NCBI GenBank assembly: GCA_034422835.1
Contig: DAOUJJ010000014.1
Coordinates: 89,894-153,893, forward strand
DNA: 64,000 bases
Source: VXMO01 sp034422835
Lineage (GTDB): Bacteria; Chloroflexota; Dehalococcoidia; UBA6926
Direction: 5' to 3'
The notes below the pieces were generated by a model that was given only the letters and a program-made list of their open reading frames with translations, was not told where the DNA came from and did no database searches. Below are positions 42,146-51,273 of the stretch, piece by piece (the first letter of the stretch is position 1; each line of letters begins with the position of its first letter). The position numbers and the translations under genes were made by a program.

Positions 42146-43698
42146 GGTGGGCGCCGCTGGCATTAGAAGGCGCGCGCCTCACGATGGAGGTGGCATGGAT
42201 CACCATTGCGGGCGCCCTTGCGCTGCTGTTGATCGGGGCCGGTGAGAGCCTTGTGCCCGTCTGGCTGGCGCTGATCGTCACCGTATCCGGCTATATCCTC
42301 ACGCGGTGGATTGTTCCCGCGGGCGCGACCATAGCGGCGGCGCGAGGCATCGTGGCCGGAGGCGGCGCAATCGTCATCTATCTCGGTATTGCCATGCTGC
42401 CGCAGGTGGGGTGGGACTTCTCATGGCCGCTGTGGTTCTGGCAGGACTGGCAGGAAGGCCGCCACCCAATCGTCGGAGGCACCATGCTCGGCATTTTCTG
42501 GTGGCGCGGCACGCACCTGGGGCAGGAATTCGTCTGGGTCAACAATCTTGCGCAGTCGTTCCGCATCGGCGTTGCCGTTGTGGTGGTGGGCGTTGTTGTC
42601 GACGTCCTGATCGACAGCTATTCCGGCGCGCCAATCCCCACGTTCCTCTTCTTCGGGATGGGCATCGCTTCGTTTGCCCTGATTCATATCACGTCCATGG
42701 ACCCGGAGCAGAGCGCCGGCCTGAGGGACTGGCCGCGCATGATGGCGCTGACCGTCGGCGGCATCCTCATCGGCAGCGTCCTGCTGGCGGTCCTGGCAGA
42801 GGGCGAATTGGGGCGGGTCGCAGCGATGGTGTTCGGGTTCGCGGGGCGGCTGTTCCTGCCCGTTCTCGCCGTCATCGGTTGGATTTTCGAGATAGTCATC
42901 CAGGCATTCGTCTGGGCGTTCTTCGAGGTGATTCGCCTCTTTGCCACAGAGGGGGAAAGCGTCGAATTCCAACTGCCATCGGCGCCGGACTATGAGCGGA
43001 TTTTCACGCGTGCCGAGGAAGAGAACAGGCTGCTGTATTGGCTGTCTCGCATCCTCGGCTGGGCCGCCGTCACGGCGGCCGTTGTCGGGGTCGCGTGGTT
43101 CCTGTGGCGGTTGTTTTCCGGTTTCCGGGGGCGGCGTTCACGGGCGGAGATGGGCGAGGAACGTGAGCGCTTGCAGGGAGAGACAACGATTGTGGAGGAC
43201 CTGTCGTCTGCGTTGTCAGCGCTTGCGGCGCGATTCCGCCGATCACCCAAACATGACGAGATCACGGCTGATCTTGACCCAAACAATCCCGTTTCCGTCG
43301 CGCTTGGCGCATACCGGGGACTGGTGGCGCTGGCCGGTGATCATGGCGTTGCGCGCGAGGGGTGGGAGACGCCGCAGGAGTTTCAGCCCGAACTCAGTCA
43401 ACTCTTCGTTGGGCAGGACATAGCTATCTTCACGGATTCCTTTGTGCGGGCACGATACGGCGGCATCCCGCCGTCACGGGAGGACGTGGGTCAACTACGC
43501 GCCATCTGGGCATCCATTCGCGAGTTGTATCCGCCTCCACGTCACAGGCCGGAGACGAAAGCTGCACCCACAACGGCAACTGAAGAACGGCCTGTCCGCG
43601 CGCCGCTGCCACGCTGGATGCGGGTGCGCTCCGACTTGCGTCCCCACGAGGAGAGCCCGCCGCCCGGTATGGGCCCCGACGATGCCCGCATGATGTAG
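42142..43698 (+). CDS. DUF4129-containing multi-pass membrane protein
   Basis: 518 residues. About nine hydrophobic helices in residues 10-260, one more at about 310-330 (GWAAVTAAVVGVAWFLWRLF), then a cytoplasmic C-terminus with VALGAYRGLVALAGDHGVAREGWETPQEFQ...RARYGGIPPS, the DUF4129 pattern. In many bacteria this domain ends a transglutaminase-like protein of MoxR operons; here the transglutaminase core is not visible. Start ATG overlaps DUF58 by 4 bases. Confidence 0.8.
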   Translation: MRWAPLALEGARLTMEVAWITIAGALALLLIGAGESLVPVWLALIVTVSGYILTRWIVPAGATIAAARGIVAGGGAIVIYLGIAMLPQVGWDFSWPLWFWQDWQEGRHPIVGGTMLGIFWWRGTHLGQEFVWVNNLAQSFRIGVAVVVVGVVVDVLIDSYSGAPIPTFLFFGMGIASFALIHITSMDPEQSAGLRDWPRMMALTVGGILIGSVLLAVLAEGELGRVAAMVFGFAGRLFLPVLAVIGWIFEIVIQAFVWAFFEVIRLFATEGESVEFQLPSAPDYERIFTRAEEENRLLYWLSRILGWAAVTAAVVGVAWFLWRLFSGFRGRRSRAEMGEERERLQGETTIVEDLSSALSALAARFRRSPKHDEITADLDPNNPVSVALGAYRGLVALAGDHGVAREGWETPQEFQPELSQLFVGQDIAIFTDSFVRARYGGIPPSREDVGQLRAIWASIRELYPPPRHRPETKAAPTTATEERPVRAPLPRWMRVRSDLRPHEESPPPGMGPDDARMM

Positions 43699-43718
43699 TT
43701 GAAGGTGAGCGTGGGCTG

Positions 43719-44975
43719 TTAGTTGGGGAGAGAGATTACGTCCAGGGCGGTGAGGGCGAGGACGCGGGCGACCTGCTCCATGTCCGGGATGCGGACGTAC
43801 TCATCGGGGATGGTTTCCGATTCGGACGCGCCCGCAGCGCCGTAGAGCAGGCATTGGACTCCCGCGCGCCAGAGGTGCGTGGTGTCGTCGCCGGTGTAGG
43901 AGCCGGGCAGAACAGTGCCGAAACCGTCCGGCTCCCGCCCCGTCACCGCGCGGAAACTGCGGAGTACGGCATCCACGATGTATTCGTCCTTCGGCAGGTC
44001 GAACGGCTCCATCACGCGTGTGAACACGCGGTACTTCGGGTCGGGCGGCATCTCAATCTCGTACTGGAAATCGGGGTCGTCATTCTTGATAGCGTCCAGC
44101 GCCCGCTCGATGTCCGCCCTGACGGATTCGGATGACATGCCGGGCAGGAAACGCACGTCAACGAGGGCGGTGCAGAAGTCCGAGACCCAGTTCGGCCCGC
44201 GCAGGTCATAGTCGCGCCCGCGTCCGCCGATGATCGCGCCGACGTTGATGCGAGGGAGGCCGGGCAGGTCTTCGCGCGGGGTGTGGGTGAATTCGACAGA
44301 ATTAAGGGCGGGGACGGCTTTCGCCATGTTGGCGATGGCGTCGACTGCCTCATCCTTGCGGACGATGTGCCGTGAGTTGCCGATGATGTGGACGGCAAGC
44401 TCAACGACGCCGGCATGCGTGGTCAGGATGTTGTTCGCGCCGTGCGGCTCCGGGATGACGGCCATGTCCGCGAGCGGGCCGTTCTCACAGAGGTAGATGG
44501 TCCCCACGCCGCCCTGCAGCTCGCCGACAACACATGCGATTACGATGTCGCCGCGCCGCTCCACGCCAGAAGTTCGCAGCGCCTCGGCTGCAGTGATCAT
44601 GGAGGCGACGCCGGCCTTCATATTGCGGATGCCTGCGCCATAGATGCGATCATCCTCGACGCTGGGCGACCAGGGGTCACGCTTCCATCCCATCGCGAGC
44701 GGATCGATGTCTGTGTGGCCGTTGAGCATGAACGACTTGCCGCCGCCCGTGCCGCGAAGAATGGCGATGGTCTGAAAGCGCCCCGGCTCCACCTCCTGTA
44801 CCTGCACTTCGTAGCCACGTTCGGAGAGATAGGTCGCCAGGAATCGACCGACTTCAGTCTCTTCCGTCTTGAAGCTCGGCACACGCACAAGCTCCTGCGC
44901 GAGGCGCACCATTTCTTCAGTGTTGACGGCGTCCAGAACACGTTGGGCTTCTGCGGAGTTCATATCATTTGTCAT
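43719..44975 (-). CDS. M20-family metallopeptidase-like protein with altered metal site
   Basis: 418 residues. The first metal histidine is in FMLNGHTDIDPL. The bridging-aspartate position, normally GxxDMKGG, reads GIRNMKAGV, so Asn replaces Asp. The catalytic-glutamate site, normally DEE, reads VVGELQGG. The rest follows ArgE/DapE: IYGAGIR, NVGAIIGG, and TTHLWRAGVQCLLYGA with a C-terminal histidine-poor end. Activity may therefore be changed. It precedes the MBL hydrolase on the same strand (11 bp). Confidence 0.8.
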   Translation of the reverse strand: MTNDMNSAEAQRVLDAVNTEEMVRLAQELVRVPSFKTEETEVGRFLATYLSERGYEVQVQEVEPGRFQTIAILRGTGGGKSFMLNGHTDIDPLAMGWKRDPWSPSVEDDRIYGAGIRNMKAGVASMITAAEALRTSGVERRGDIVIACVVGELQGGVGTIYLCENGPLADMAVIPEPHGANNILTTHAGVVELAVHIIGNSRHIVRKDEAVDAIANMAKAVPALNSVEFTHTPREDLPGLPRINVGAIIGGRGRDYDLRGPNWVSDFCTALVDVRFLPGMSSESVRADIERALDAIKNDDPDFQYEIEMPPDPKYRVFTRVMEPFDLPKDEYIVDAVLRSFRAVTGREPDGFGTVLPGSYTGDDTTHLWRAGVQCLLYGAAGASESETIPDEYVRIPDMEQVARVLALTALDVISLPN

Positions 44976-44986
44976 GGCGATTTCCC

Positions 44987-45862
44987 CTATTCTTTTGTCG
45001 GGACTATATCAAGGCCAACCTGGTAGTATCGTTTGCCTCCACGGCGTCCAATTCGTCCGAAACCCGGCAGGGGAAAGTGGCAGGAGATGAGCGGGGTGCC
45101 GTTGTCGGCGGCCTCGTCCAACATCTTGCGCCGCTCCTCAGTCGCCAGCGGCCAATCCACGTCAAAGATGCAATTCCAGTCGTCTTCAACTACCTGTGCC
45201 GGGTGGATGAACACATCGCCCTGGATGATGGCGTCCTCGCCGCCGGACGCGACGACAACGCTCATGTGACCCGGGGTATGGCCGGGTGTGTGGACGGCCC
45301 GCACCTCCCGCGTGAGGTCCGTGTCCTCGTCGATCGTGTCGAGTATTCCGAGCTTGTCCAGGGGTTCAACGTCGCGGTGCATGAACGGGAATGACATTGA
45401 CGCTTGCACCTCCGGCTTGCGGAAGTGCTCAAGATCAAGCGTATGGACGACGTAACGGGCGTTTGGGAAGGTCGGCTCGGTGGGAATCTCTTCTCCCCAG
45501 ACCATGTTCCAGCCCGTGTGGTCGGGGTGGAGATGGGAAAAGAAGACGGTGTCCACGTCAGATGCCTCAACTCCCATGGCGGACAGATTATCAATGAGTT
45601 GCCCCAACTCGCCCTCGATTGGGCCGGGGCCGTAGCCGGTGTCGATAAGGATGGTCTGACCCTGCGAGCGGACGACGTAACACCCAATCTCCAGCCGGAT
45701 ATGGTTGCCCGCGAATGTATCAGCGAATTCGCCGCGATAGTCGTCCCATGCCTCCACCGGCACGGCAGGGAATAGTTCCGGCAGGGGGCGGGGATAAATG
45801 ATGTTCATGTCCGTCACCGCGATGATCTCGGCGTCACCAACCCGCATCGTGAATTCGGACAT
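44987..45862 (-). CDS. MBL-fold metallo-hydrolase
   Basis: 291 residues from the ATG at 45862; a GTG five codons earlier is an alternative. The SHLHPDHTGWN motif gives the metal-binding HxHxDH. Earlier LIDTGYGPG and later VHTPGHTPGHMSVVV, GDVFIHPAQVVEDDW, and a C-terminal HFPLPGFG histidine are as in lactonase-like members. Substrate unknown. Head of a two-gene leftward unit with the M20 gene. Confidence 0.9.
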   Translation of the reverse strand: MSEFTMRVGDAEIIAVTDMNIIYPRPLPELFPAVPVEAWDDYRGEFADTFAGNHIRLEIGCYVVRSQGQTILIDTGYGPGPIEGELGQLIDNLSAMGVEASDVDTVFFSHLHPDHTGWNMVWGEEIPTEPTFPNARYVVHTLDLEHFRKPEVQASMSFPFMHRDVEPLDKLGILDTIDEDTDLTREVRAVHTPGHTPGHMSVVVASGGEDAIIQGDVFIHPAQVVEDDWNCIFDVDWPLATEERRKMLDEAADNGTPLISCHFPLPGFGRIGRRGGKRYYQVGLDIVPTKE

Positions 45863-45956
45863 CTCACCCCCCAACACGACAGCACAGTTTTCGGCGTCGT
45901 GTGGCGCAATTGTAGGAACGGCGGGGTTGAGGGGTCAACTTGGGGCAGTGGAGGGA

Positions 45957-47180
45957 CTAGGTCTGCCGCCTCGAACGCTCCTCCGTTGATTGGCGAGAGA
46001 CGGACGGTCCATACCCAAGAGCGCCGTCCAGAACTGCACGGGCAACACGCAGGCTGAGCACTTCGCTGGTTCCCATGTACAGGCCCAGGTGGCGGGCATC
46101 GCGGTACATGCGCTCCAGCGGATGGACTTCCATGTAGCCGTGGCCGCCAACGGCCTGCATGGCATGGTCGGTGGCGTGGACGGCGGTGCGGGCGGACATG
46201 AGCTTGGCCGCGTTCAGGTAGGCGGCGTCGCCCTCGTCACGGAACCGGCCTTCGTCCACCATCCGCGCCGCCTGGTAGGTCAGCAGCCTTGTCGCCTCGA
46301 CGTTGACGGCCATTTCAGCAAGATGGAGTTGGGTGGTCTGCAGGTCTGCCAGCAGCCCGCCGTAGATGCGCCGTGTGTTGGCGTAGTCCCGTGCGAATGC
46401 CAGCGCCTCTTCTGCCGCGCCGAGCCCGCGGGCGGCTAGCAGCGGCTGGATGGCGTTCATGCTGAGGCGAGCGATTTCTTCCCCTTGACCGATTGCCCCG
46501 ATGACGTGCGATTCCGGCGTGCGGCATCCATCGAACGACCAATCGCAGTGCGGCATCCCCTTGAGTCCCATGCCCTCGTCGCGCCGGAGGAAGATGACGC
46601 CGGGCTGCGGGACGTCGACGAGGAAGGCCGACATGCTTTCGCGCATGTCTCCGTTGTCGCCCGCGCCGGCAAACACGATAAAGAAATCCGCCTGCGGCGA
46701 GCCGCTGATAAAGTCCTTTTCTCCGTTGAGGACGTAGTCGGAACCATCTTGCTCAGCGCGGGTTACCATGGAGCCAAGATCCGAGGAGGCGTTGGGTTCG
46801 GTCAGGGCGAATGAGCCGCGTTTTGAGCCGTCCGCAACGGCGTGGACGTAATTTCGCCGCATCGCGTCCGTGCCGAAGAGACGCATGGGCCATGTGACAA
46901 GGGCGGAGAGGATGAGCATCTGCGCCGACGAGGCGCAGGCCCGTGCTACCTCTTCAACGGCGATGGCGAGTTCCATCGTCCCCGCGCCCGTTCCGCCCTC
47001 GTCCTCAGGGAGCGCCAATGCAAATAAACCTTGGTCGCGGAAGGCCTCAAAAACGTCCTGCGGGTATTCGCGATCCTGGTCGATCTCCCATGCGCGGGGA
47101 GCAACCTTGTCACGCACCAGCTCACGCACGGAGTGGCGCAGGAGGCGGAGCTCCTCGGAAAGAGTATCGTCGAGGGTCAT
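45957..47180 (-). CDS. Acyl-CoA dehydrogenase
   Basis: 407 residues, full ACAD layout. N-terminal helical domain (RHSVRELVRDKVAPRAWEID), middle domain with FALTEPNASSDLGSM and YVLNGEKDFISGSPQADFFIVFA, C-terminal RRIYGGLLADLQTTQLHLAEMAVNVEATRLLTYQAA and AVGGHGYMEVHPLERMYRDAR. It oxidises an acyl-CoA using FAD. In the region of the usual catalytic Glu the sequence reads HPLERMYRDAR, so the base position needs an alignment. Neighbours (SDR, VOC, MFS) suggest carbon catabolism. Confidence 0.93.
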   Translation of the reverse strand: MTLDDTLSEELRLLRHSVRELVRDKVAPRAWEIDQDREYPQDVFEAFRDQGLFALALPEDEGGTGAGTMELAIAVEEVARACASSAQMLILSALVTWPMRLFGTDAMRRNYVHAVADGSKRGSFALTEPNASSDLGSMVTRAEQDGSDYVLNGEKDFISGSPQADFFIVFAGAGDNGDMRESMSAFLVDVPQPGVIFLRRDEGMGLKGMPHCDWSFDGCRTPESHVIGAIGQGEEIARLSMNAIQPLLAARGLGAAEEALAFARDYANTRRIYGGLLADLQTTQLHLAEMAVNVEATRLLTYQAARMVDEGRFRDEGDAAYLNAAKLMSARTAVHATDHAMQAVGGHGYMEVHPLERMYRDARHLGLYMGTSEVLSLRVARAVLDGALGYGPSVSRQSTEERSRRQT

Positions 47181-47212
47181 TACCGTCGTGTCCTAGTCGG
47201 ACTCTTGCGCCC

Positions 47213-48010
47213 TTAGTCGTCAGCGGCGCGGCCGCCGCCGTCCACGCGCAAGGTGATGCCGCTCACGTAGGACGCCGCGTCACTGGCGAGGAAGACGGCT
47301 GCCAGTCCCATGTCTCGCGGTGTCGCGAGGCGCTTGGCGGCCATCGTCTGCGACTGCGCCGCGACGCGCGCCTCGGCCTCGTCCCCGTAGCCCGCTCTCA
47401 TGCCGACGGTGTCCGTGAGGCCGGGGGCGATGGCGACGACGCGCACGTGCGGCGCGAACTCGGCGGCCAAAGTCTGTGTCAGGTTCGTGATGCCCGCTTT
47501 CGTAGCGGCATAAACCGGCTGGGCGATGGAACCCGCGAAGGCTGCGCCGGACGAGAGGTTGATGATAACGCCGGTCTCACGCTCGCGCATGACGGCTCCC
47601 GCGGCCTGGCAGCAGAGGAACGTGCTCTTGAGATTGTTGCGGACGACGGCGTCAAAGCCGCGCTCGCTGATGTCAGGAAAGCGGGCGTAGAAGCTGCCGC
47701 CCGCGTTGTTGACCATGATGTCCAGTCCGCCGAACTCCTTGAGCGCCGCGTCGATCACCGCGTGAACATCGGCGTCCTCGCGCGCGTCCGTGACGACGGG
47801 CAGGGCAGAGCGGCCAAGCAGGCGGATCTCGTCCGCCGTTGCTTCAAGGTCGGCCTCGGAACGCGAGCGGTCCGCGACGGTGATGCCGGCGACGACAACA
47901 TCCGCTCCGGCCTCGGCCAGCGCGAGCGCGATGCCTTTGCCGATTCCCTGTCCGGCGCCGGTGACGATTGCCGTCTTTCCATCGAGACTGAATTCATGTA
48001 AGCCGGGCAT
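47213..48010 (-). CDS. Short-chain dehydrogenase/reductase
   Basis: 265 residues from the ATG at 48010, which has GGAGGGAAA directly upstream; 16 further codons are rejected. Cofactor loop TGAGQGIGKGIA (18-29), NNAGG, catalytic Ser in NLSSGAAFA and Tyr/Lys in YAATKAG, C-terminal VSGITLRVDGG. NAD(P)H-dependent oxidation or reduction of an alcohol/ketone; substrate unknown. Located upstream of the acyl-CoA dehydrogenase on the same strand. Confidence 0.93.
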   Translation of the reverse strand: MPGLHEFSLDGKTAIVTGAGQGIGKGIALALAEAGADVVVAGITVADRSRSEADLEATADEIRLLGRSALPVVTDAREDADVHAVIDAALKEFGGLDIMVNNAGGSFYARFPDISERGFDAVVRNNLKSTFLCCQAAGAVMRERETGVIINLSSGAAFAGSIAQPVYAATKAGITNLTQTLAAEFAPHVRVVAIAPGLTDTVGMRAGYGDEAEARVAAQSQTMAAKRLATPRDMGLAAVFLASDAASYVSGITLRVDGGGRAADD

Positions 48011-48070
48011 TTTCCCTCCACCATTAGCTCGAAATACAGCCGTGCTGTTCTCTGACAATACTACTGTTCA

Positions 48071-48168
48071 TGTCATTCCGAGCGCAGTCGAGGAATCTAA
48101 TGCCGCGCCTATGCAGCTAAATCTAGTCTTTAGATTCTTCACTCGGCTGCGCTCCGTTCAGAATGACA
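48071..48168. repeat. 98-bp MITE-like element with inverted termini
   Basis: Left end TGTCATTCCGAGCGCAGTCG... and right end (complement) TGTCATTCTGAACGGAGCGCAG... are imperfect inverted repeats of about 30-38 bp, both leading inwards to a GAATCTAA word. It fits a short non-coding palindromic element of a type common in Chloroflexi and other genomes. It lies between the VOC and SDR genes. Confidence 0.7.
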
Positions 48169-48181
48169 AGATACGTCTTGC

Positions 48182-48547
48182 TCAGCCTGCCTGGAATATC
48201 TCAATTGCGTTGCCGGAGGGGTCTTCCACGATGACCTGTCTGCCGCCCGGGCCGCTGATGATGTCGTTGCGGAACACCGCGCCCGCGTCACGGAGGGCGG
48301 CGGCGGTGGACTCGATATCGTCGGTCTCAATGACGATCCGCGCCCAGCCGCCTGGCTCAGGTTGGCGGCCGTCCGGCATGGGGCGGGACGCCGATGCGCG
48401 CGGGCCGGCGAGCCACAGGCTCAGATCGCCGCGCGTCACAATTGCCATCGCGGGGCCGTATTGTTCGGCGACTGAGAAACCCAGCAGGGATGTGTAGAAC
48501 CCAACGGATTCCTCAACGTCTTTGACGATATAGCGGACTGACGCCAC
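48182..48547 (-). CDS. VOC-superfamily (glyoxalase-like) protein
   Basis: 121 residues, start GTG with GGAGGG upstream. Two beta-alpha-beta-beta-beta modules: VRYIVKDVEESVGFYTSLLGFSVAE and WARIVIETDDIESTAAALRDAGAVF, ending IVEDPSGNAIEIFQAG. Probable metal-binding Glu in the last strand. Lyase, isomerase, dioxygenase or resistance function cannot be told apart. Precedes the SDR and acyl-CoA dehydrogenase. Confidence 0.88.
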   Translation of the reverse strand: MASVRYIVKDVEESVGFYTSLLGFSVAEQYGPAMAIVTRGDLSLWLAGPRASASRPMPDGRQPEPGGWARIVIETDDIESTAAALRDAGAVFRNDIISGPGGRQVIVEDPSGNAIEIFQAG

Positions 48548-48679
48548 GACCGCCCTCCTCTCACAAACGTATATCTGAGCGCATACCTGGACGAATCATA
48601 TCCTGTGAACGTTGAGTGATACGGTATTAAGGTACCTTTATCCGAACGATTGCAGCCGGGTAGGGTGGGAAGGACGAAA

Positions 48680-49921
48680 GTGGCAACTCCTCAGCAGGCG
48701 GCTATCCCGTCCGTTCTGGCGGGCAGGCGAGGGATTCAACTCGCCACTCTCGTGGTCTTCGTCGCATTCCTTGATTTCTTCGCCGGACTGCCGCTCATAG
48801 CTACCTACGCGACAGAGCTCGGCGCGTCGGAAACCATGGCCGGGTTCATCGTCAGCATCTACTCGATCACAAATCTTCCCGGTAACGTCGTGGCCGGCTA
48901 TTTTTTGGATCGGTTTGGTCGAAGAATTCCCATCGTGATGGGCTTGGTGGTTACCGCGCTCGCCCTTGCGGGATATGCTTTCGCCACCAGCTCGGAAGTC
49001 CTGCTTGCGGTTAGGGCGCTGCACGGATTCGCCGCGGCAGTCCTCACGCCCGGCGCGTTTGCAATGCTCGGTGATTCCACTGAAACGGGCAGCCGCGCGC
49101 GAACGATGGGCAGGAGCGCGGCCAGCATCGCCGTTGCCGCAATCGTTGGCCCGGCGACCGCCGGAATCCTTGCGGACAGGATCGGGTACGAGCCTGTGTT
49201 TCTCATCGCGGCGGGACTCATGACCGCCACCGCCGTGATCTACGTGCTGGGCTCTCGCGGCATGGCGGGAGCGGCCGTGGAACCGCCACACGCGGAGTCT
49301 GAGGCCGTCGACCACCCTGACCCCGTCGTAATACCGTTCCGCCTCTCATGGCTCGTTTTGGCCTCCATAGTCGCGCTGTCGTGGACCATTGGCGTCGGCA
49401 CGTTCACCACGTATGTGCCGCTCCACGTGCAGGAACTCGGAGAAACATCCAGGCTGTCCGGCTACGCCTTCTCGATGTTCGCCCTCACCGCGCTCATCAT
49501 GATGGCAGGCGCGGTTGGCCTGCGGGGCGACCGCTACGGAAGGCTCTCCCTCATCAGCGTAGGGCTTCCCCTCTTTGCCGCCGGGCTGTTCCTCATGGCT
49601 GCCACACAGGATTTGTGGGCAATCTTCGTGGGCATGTCCGTCATCGGGCTTGGATTTGGTCTGCTCCTGCCGACAGCGACTGCGCTCGTCGCCGACTCCA
49701 GCGGGCCGGCGCGGCGAGGGCTGGCATTCGGGATATTCTACGGCGCGTATTCACTTGGCGTTTCCATCGGCGCGATCGTCAGCGGCAGCATCGCGGAGAA
49801 CGCGACGGGCGTCACCGGTGTCCCATACGCCGTCGCCGGCATCGTAGCCGCCGCCTGCGGCGTCCTGGCCTTAATGGCCATCACCCGCGGCATCGGTGCC
49901 GTCAACCGCGAAGCATCATGA
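48680..49921 (+). CDS. MFS transporter
   Basis: 413 residues from the GTG at 48680 (GGAAGGA 6 nt upstream); a TTG ten codons earlier is less likely. Twelve helices, loop motif LDRFGRRIPIVMG, a second half beginning LVLASIVALSWTIGVGTF, and GDRYGRLSLISVGLP. It lacks the YGWW start of the tandem trio, so it is another subfamily, closer to drug/sugar-type carriers. It is divergent from the VOC-SDR genes. Confidence 0.87.
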   Translation: MATPQQAAIPSVLAGRRGIQLATLVVFVAFLDFFAGLPLIATYATELGASETMAGFIVSIYSITNLPGNVVAGYFLDRFGRRIPIVMGLVVTALALAGYAFATSSEVLLAVRALHGFAAAVLTPGAFAMLGDSTETGSRARTMGRSAASIAVAAIVGPATAGILADRIGYEPVFLIAAGLMTATAVIYVLGSRGMAGAAVEPPHAESEAVDHPDPVVIPFRLSWLVLASIVALSWTIGVGTFTTYVPLHVQELGETSRLSGYAFSMFALTALIMMAGAVGLRGDRYGRLSLISVGLPLFAAGLFLMAATQDLWAIFVGMSVIGLGFGLLLPTATALVADSSGPARRGLAFGIFYGAYSLGVSIGAIVSGSIAENATGVTGVPYAVAGIVAAACGVLALMAITRGIGAVNREAS

Positions 49922-49966
49922 CCGCCAGTGGCGGAGGCGCTCACCTCCAAGCTGTCGGAGTATGCA

Positions 49967-50023
49967 CTGGATTCCCGCCCCGTATCGGAGTACGAGACAT
50001 GCTTTCGCGGGAATGACGGCAGG
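49967..50023. repeat. Palindromic repeat (GGATTCCCGC...GCGGGAATGACG type)
   Basis: ATTCCCGC (49971-49978) and GCGGGAAT (50007-50014) arms, with a smaller CGTA/TACG inner pair. Sits between the MFS gene and tRNA-Pro. Confidence 0.65.
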
Positions 50024-50028
50024 GGAAG

Positions 50029-50102
50029 TCGGGGCGCCCGGATTTGAACCGGGGACTTCCTGCTCCCAAAGCAGGCGCGCTGCCGGGCTGCGCTACGCCC
50101 CG
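50029..50102 (-). tRNA. tRNA-Pro (anticodon TGG)
   Basis: 74 nt on the minus strand. Acceptor CGGGGCG/CGCCCCG, anticodon stem CCTGC/GCAGG around loop TTTGGGA, T-arm CCCGG-TTCAAAT-CCGGG. CCA not encoded. Confidence 0.95.
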
Positions 50103-50149
50103 TCCATCCCATTCTATCGCGGGGCAGGGAGCGGGGTAGAGAGCACAGC

Positions 50150-51082
50150 CTAGGACGAGTTGCCGTTGAAGGGCGGGCGGCGGCGTAGGAAGTCTTCGAG
50201 GTCGTCGACGAGGTCCTGCGCGTCGGGGAACTCCGGCGAGCCGGGGGTGATGATGCCAGTGCTGCTCGGCCGACCGGACTCATGCTCCTGTTCCGTCTCG
50301 TCGTAGTACTGCTCCAGTTTGCGGACGTACTGCCGCATGGACGGCTCTTCCTCGATGGCCTCTTCGCATTGCTCGTAGAACGCTGCGGACTCGCCCTCCA
50401 GTTCACGGAGATCCGCGCCGATGCCCATGGACTGCCGCAGGGTGTCCAGGATGGCGTGGATGATGGTTGGGTTCGGCGACGTCTGGATATAGTGCGGGAC
50501 GTGCCCCCAGAAGCTGGAGGAACTGATGCCCCGCCGTTGGCACGCGTCCGCAATGACGGACGAGATACCAGTTGGGCCGTTGTAGGAACCGCCGCGCGCG
50601 ATTCCGAGGCGTTCCATCGTCGCCTTGATCTCCGGCGTCCTGCTGCTGCCGTTGACGAACGGCTTGCGAGTGTGGGGCACGGCGTTCAGCAGCGCGCCGA
50701 ACGAGATGAGGTGCTCGACGCCGCATTCGAGGAGGAAGTCAACGAACTGGTCGCTGAATCGGTTCCACCGCAGGTGCGGCTCAATGCCGGAGAAGAGGAG
50801 AAGCGGTTCCGTCGCGTCTGTGCCCGGCGCGAGATAGAAGCGGTTCTGCGGCCACGTGAGAGACCGCACGCCGGAGTCATCAACGTTGACGATAGGGCGG
50901 TAGTCCGTGAAGTTGAAGAACTCGTCCGGATCGAACTCGGCGACGAGTTCGGCATTGCGCGCGCGTCCGAGGAAATCGACGGCGCCCGTGGCGGCATCGC
51001 CGGCATCGGACCATCCAAAGAACGCCATGATGACGGTGTGGACGTTTCGGGGAATCTCTCGGTGAAGACGAATGTCTTTCAC
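50150..51082 (-). CDS. PAC2-family protein
   Basis: 310 residues, start GTG with GGAGGTGG upstream, itself in a CCACC-GGA-GGTGG hairpin. The PAC2 pattern is visible: VIMAFFGWSDAGDAATGAVDFL, DEFFNFTDYRPIV, LLLFSGIEPHLRW, ISFGALLNAVPHTRKPFVNGSS, YNGPTGISSVIADACQRRG and FWGHVPHYIQTSPNP. The family is related to a eukaryotic/archaeal proteasome-assembly chaperone and is found in Actinobacteria and Chloroflexi; the role here is unknown. No proteasome genes are nearby. Confidence 0.88.
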   Translation of the reverse strand: MKDIRLHREIPRNVHTVIMAFFGWSDAGDAATGAVDFLGRARNAELVAEFDPDEFFNFTDYRPIVNVDDSGVRSLTWPQNRFYLAPGTDATEPLLLFSGIEPHLRWNRFSDQFVDFLLECGVEHLISFGALLNAVPHTRKPFVNGSSRTPEIKATMERLGIARGGSYNGPTGISSVIADACQRRGISSSSFWGHVPHYIQTSPNPTIIHAILDTLRQSMGIGADLRELEGESAAFYEQCEEAIEEEPSMRQYVRKLEQYYDETEQEHESGRPSSTGIITPGSPEFPDAQDLVDDLEDFLRRRPPFNGNSS

Positions 51083-51273
51083 AAGCCACCTCCGGTGGTT
51101 TTGGGGCGCGTGAATCGCACACTATACGGCATAGCCGCTCTCCGCGCCAACTCCACTATAACAACATTGCCCATGCGCCAAGATGAAACTATACGTGAGA
51201 AAAGGTGGATGTGCTCCGTGTATGATTAGAGTAGCTGGCAGGTTAGAGTGGCTGGCAAGTTGGAAGAGGCAAT

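Noticed and set aside
46943..48001. 352-codon plus-strand frame opposite the SDR gene and the upstream part of the acyl-CoA dehydrogenase
   Set aside because: Antisense shadow; the SDR and ACAD motifs are on the minus strand.
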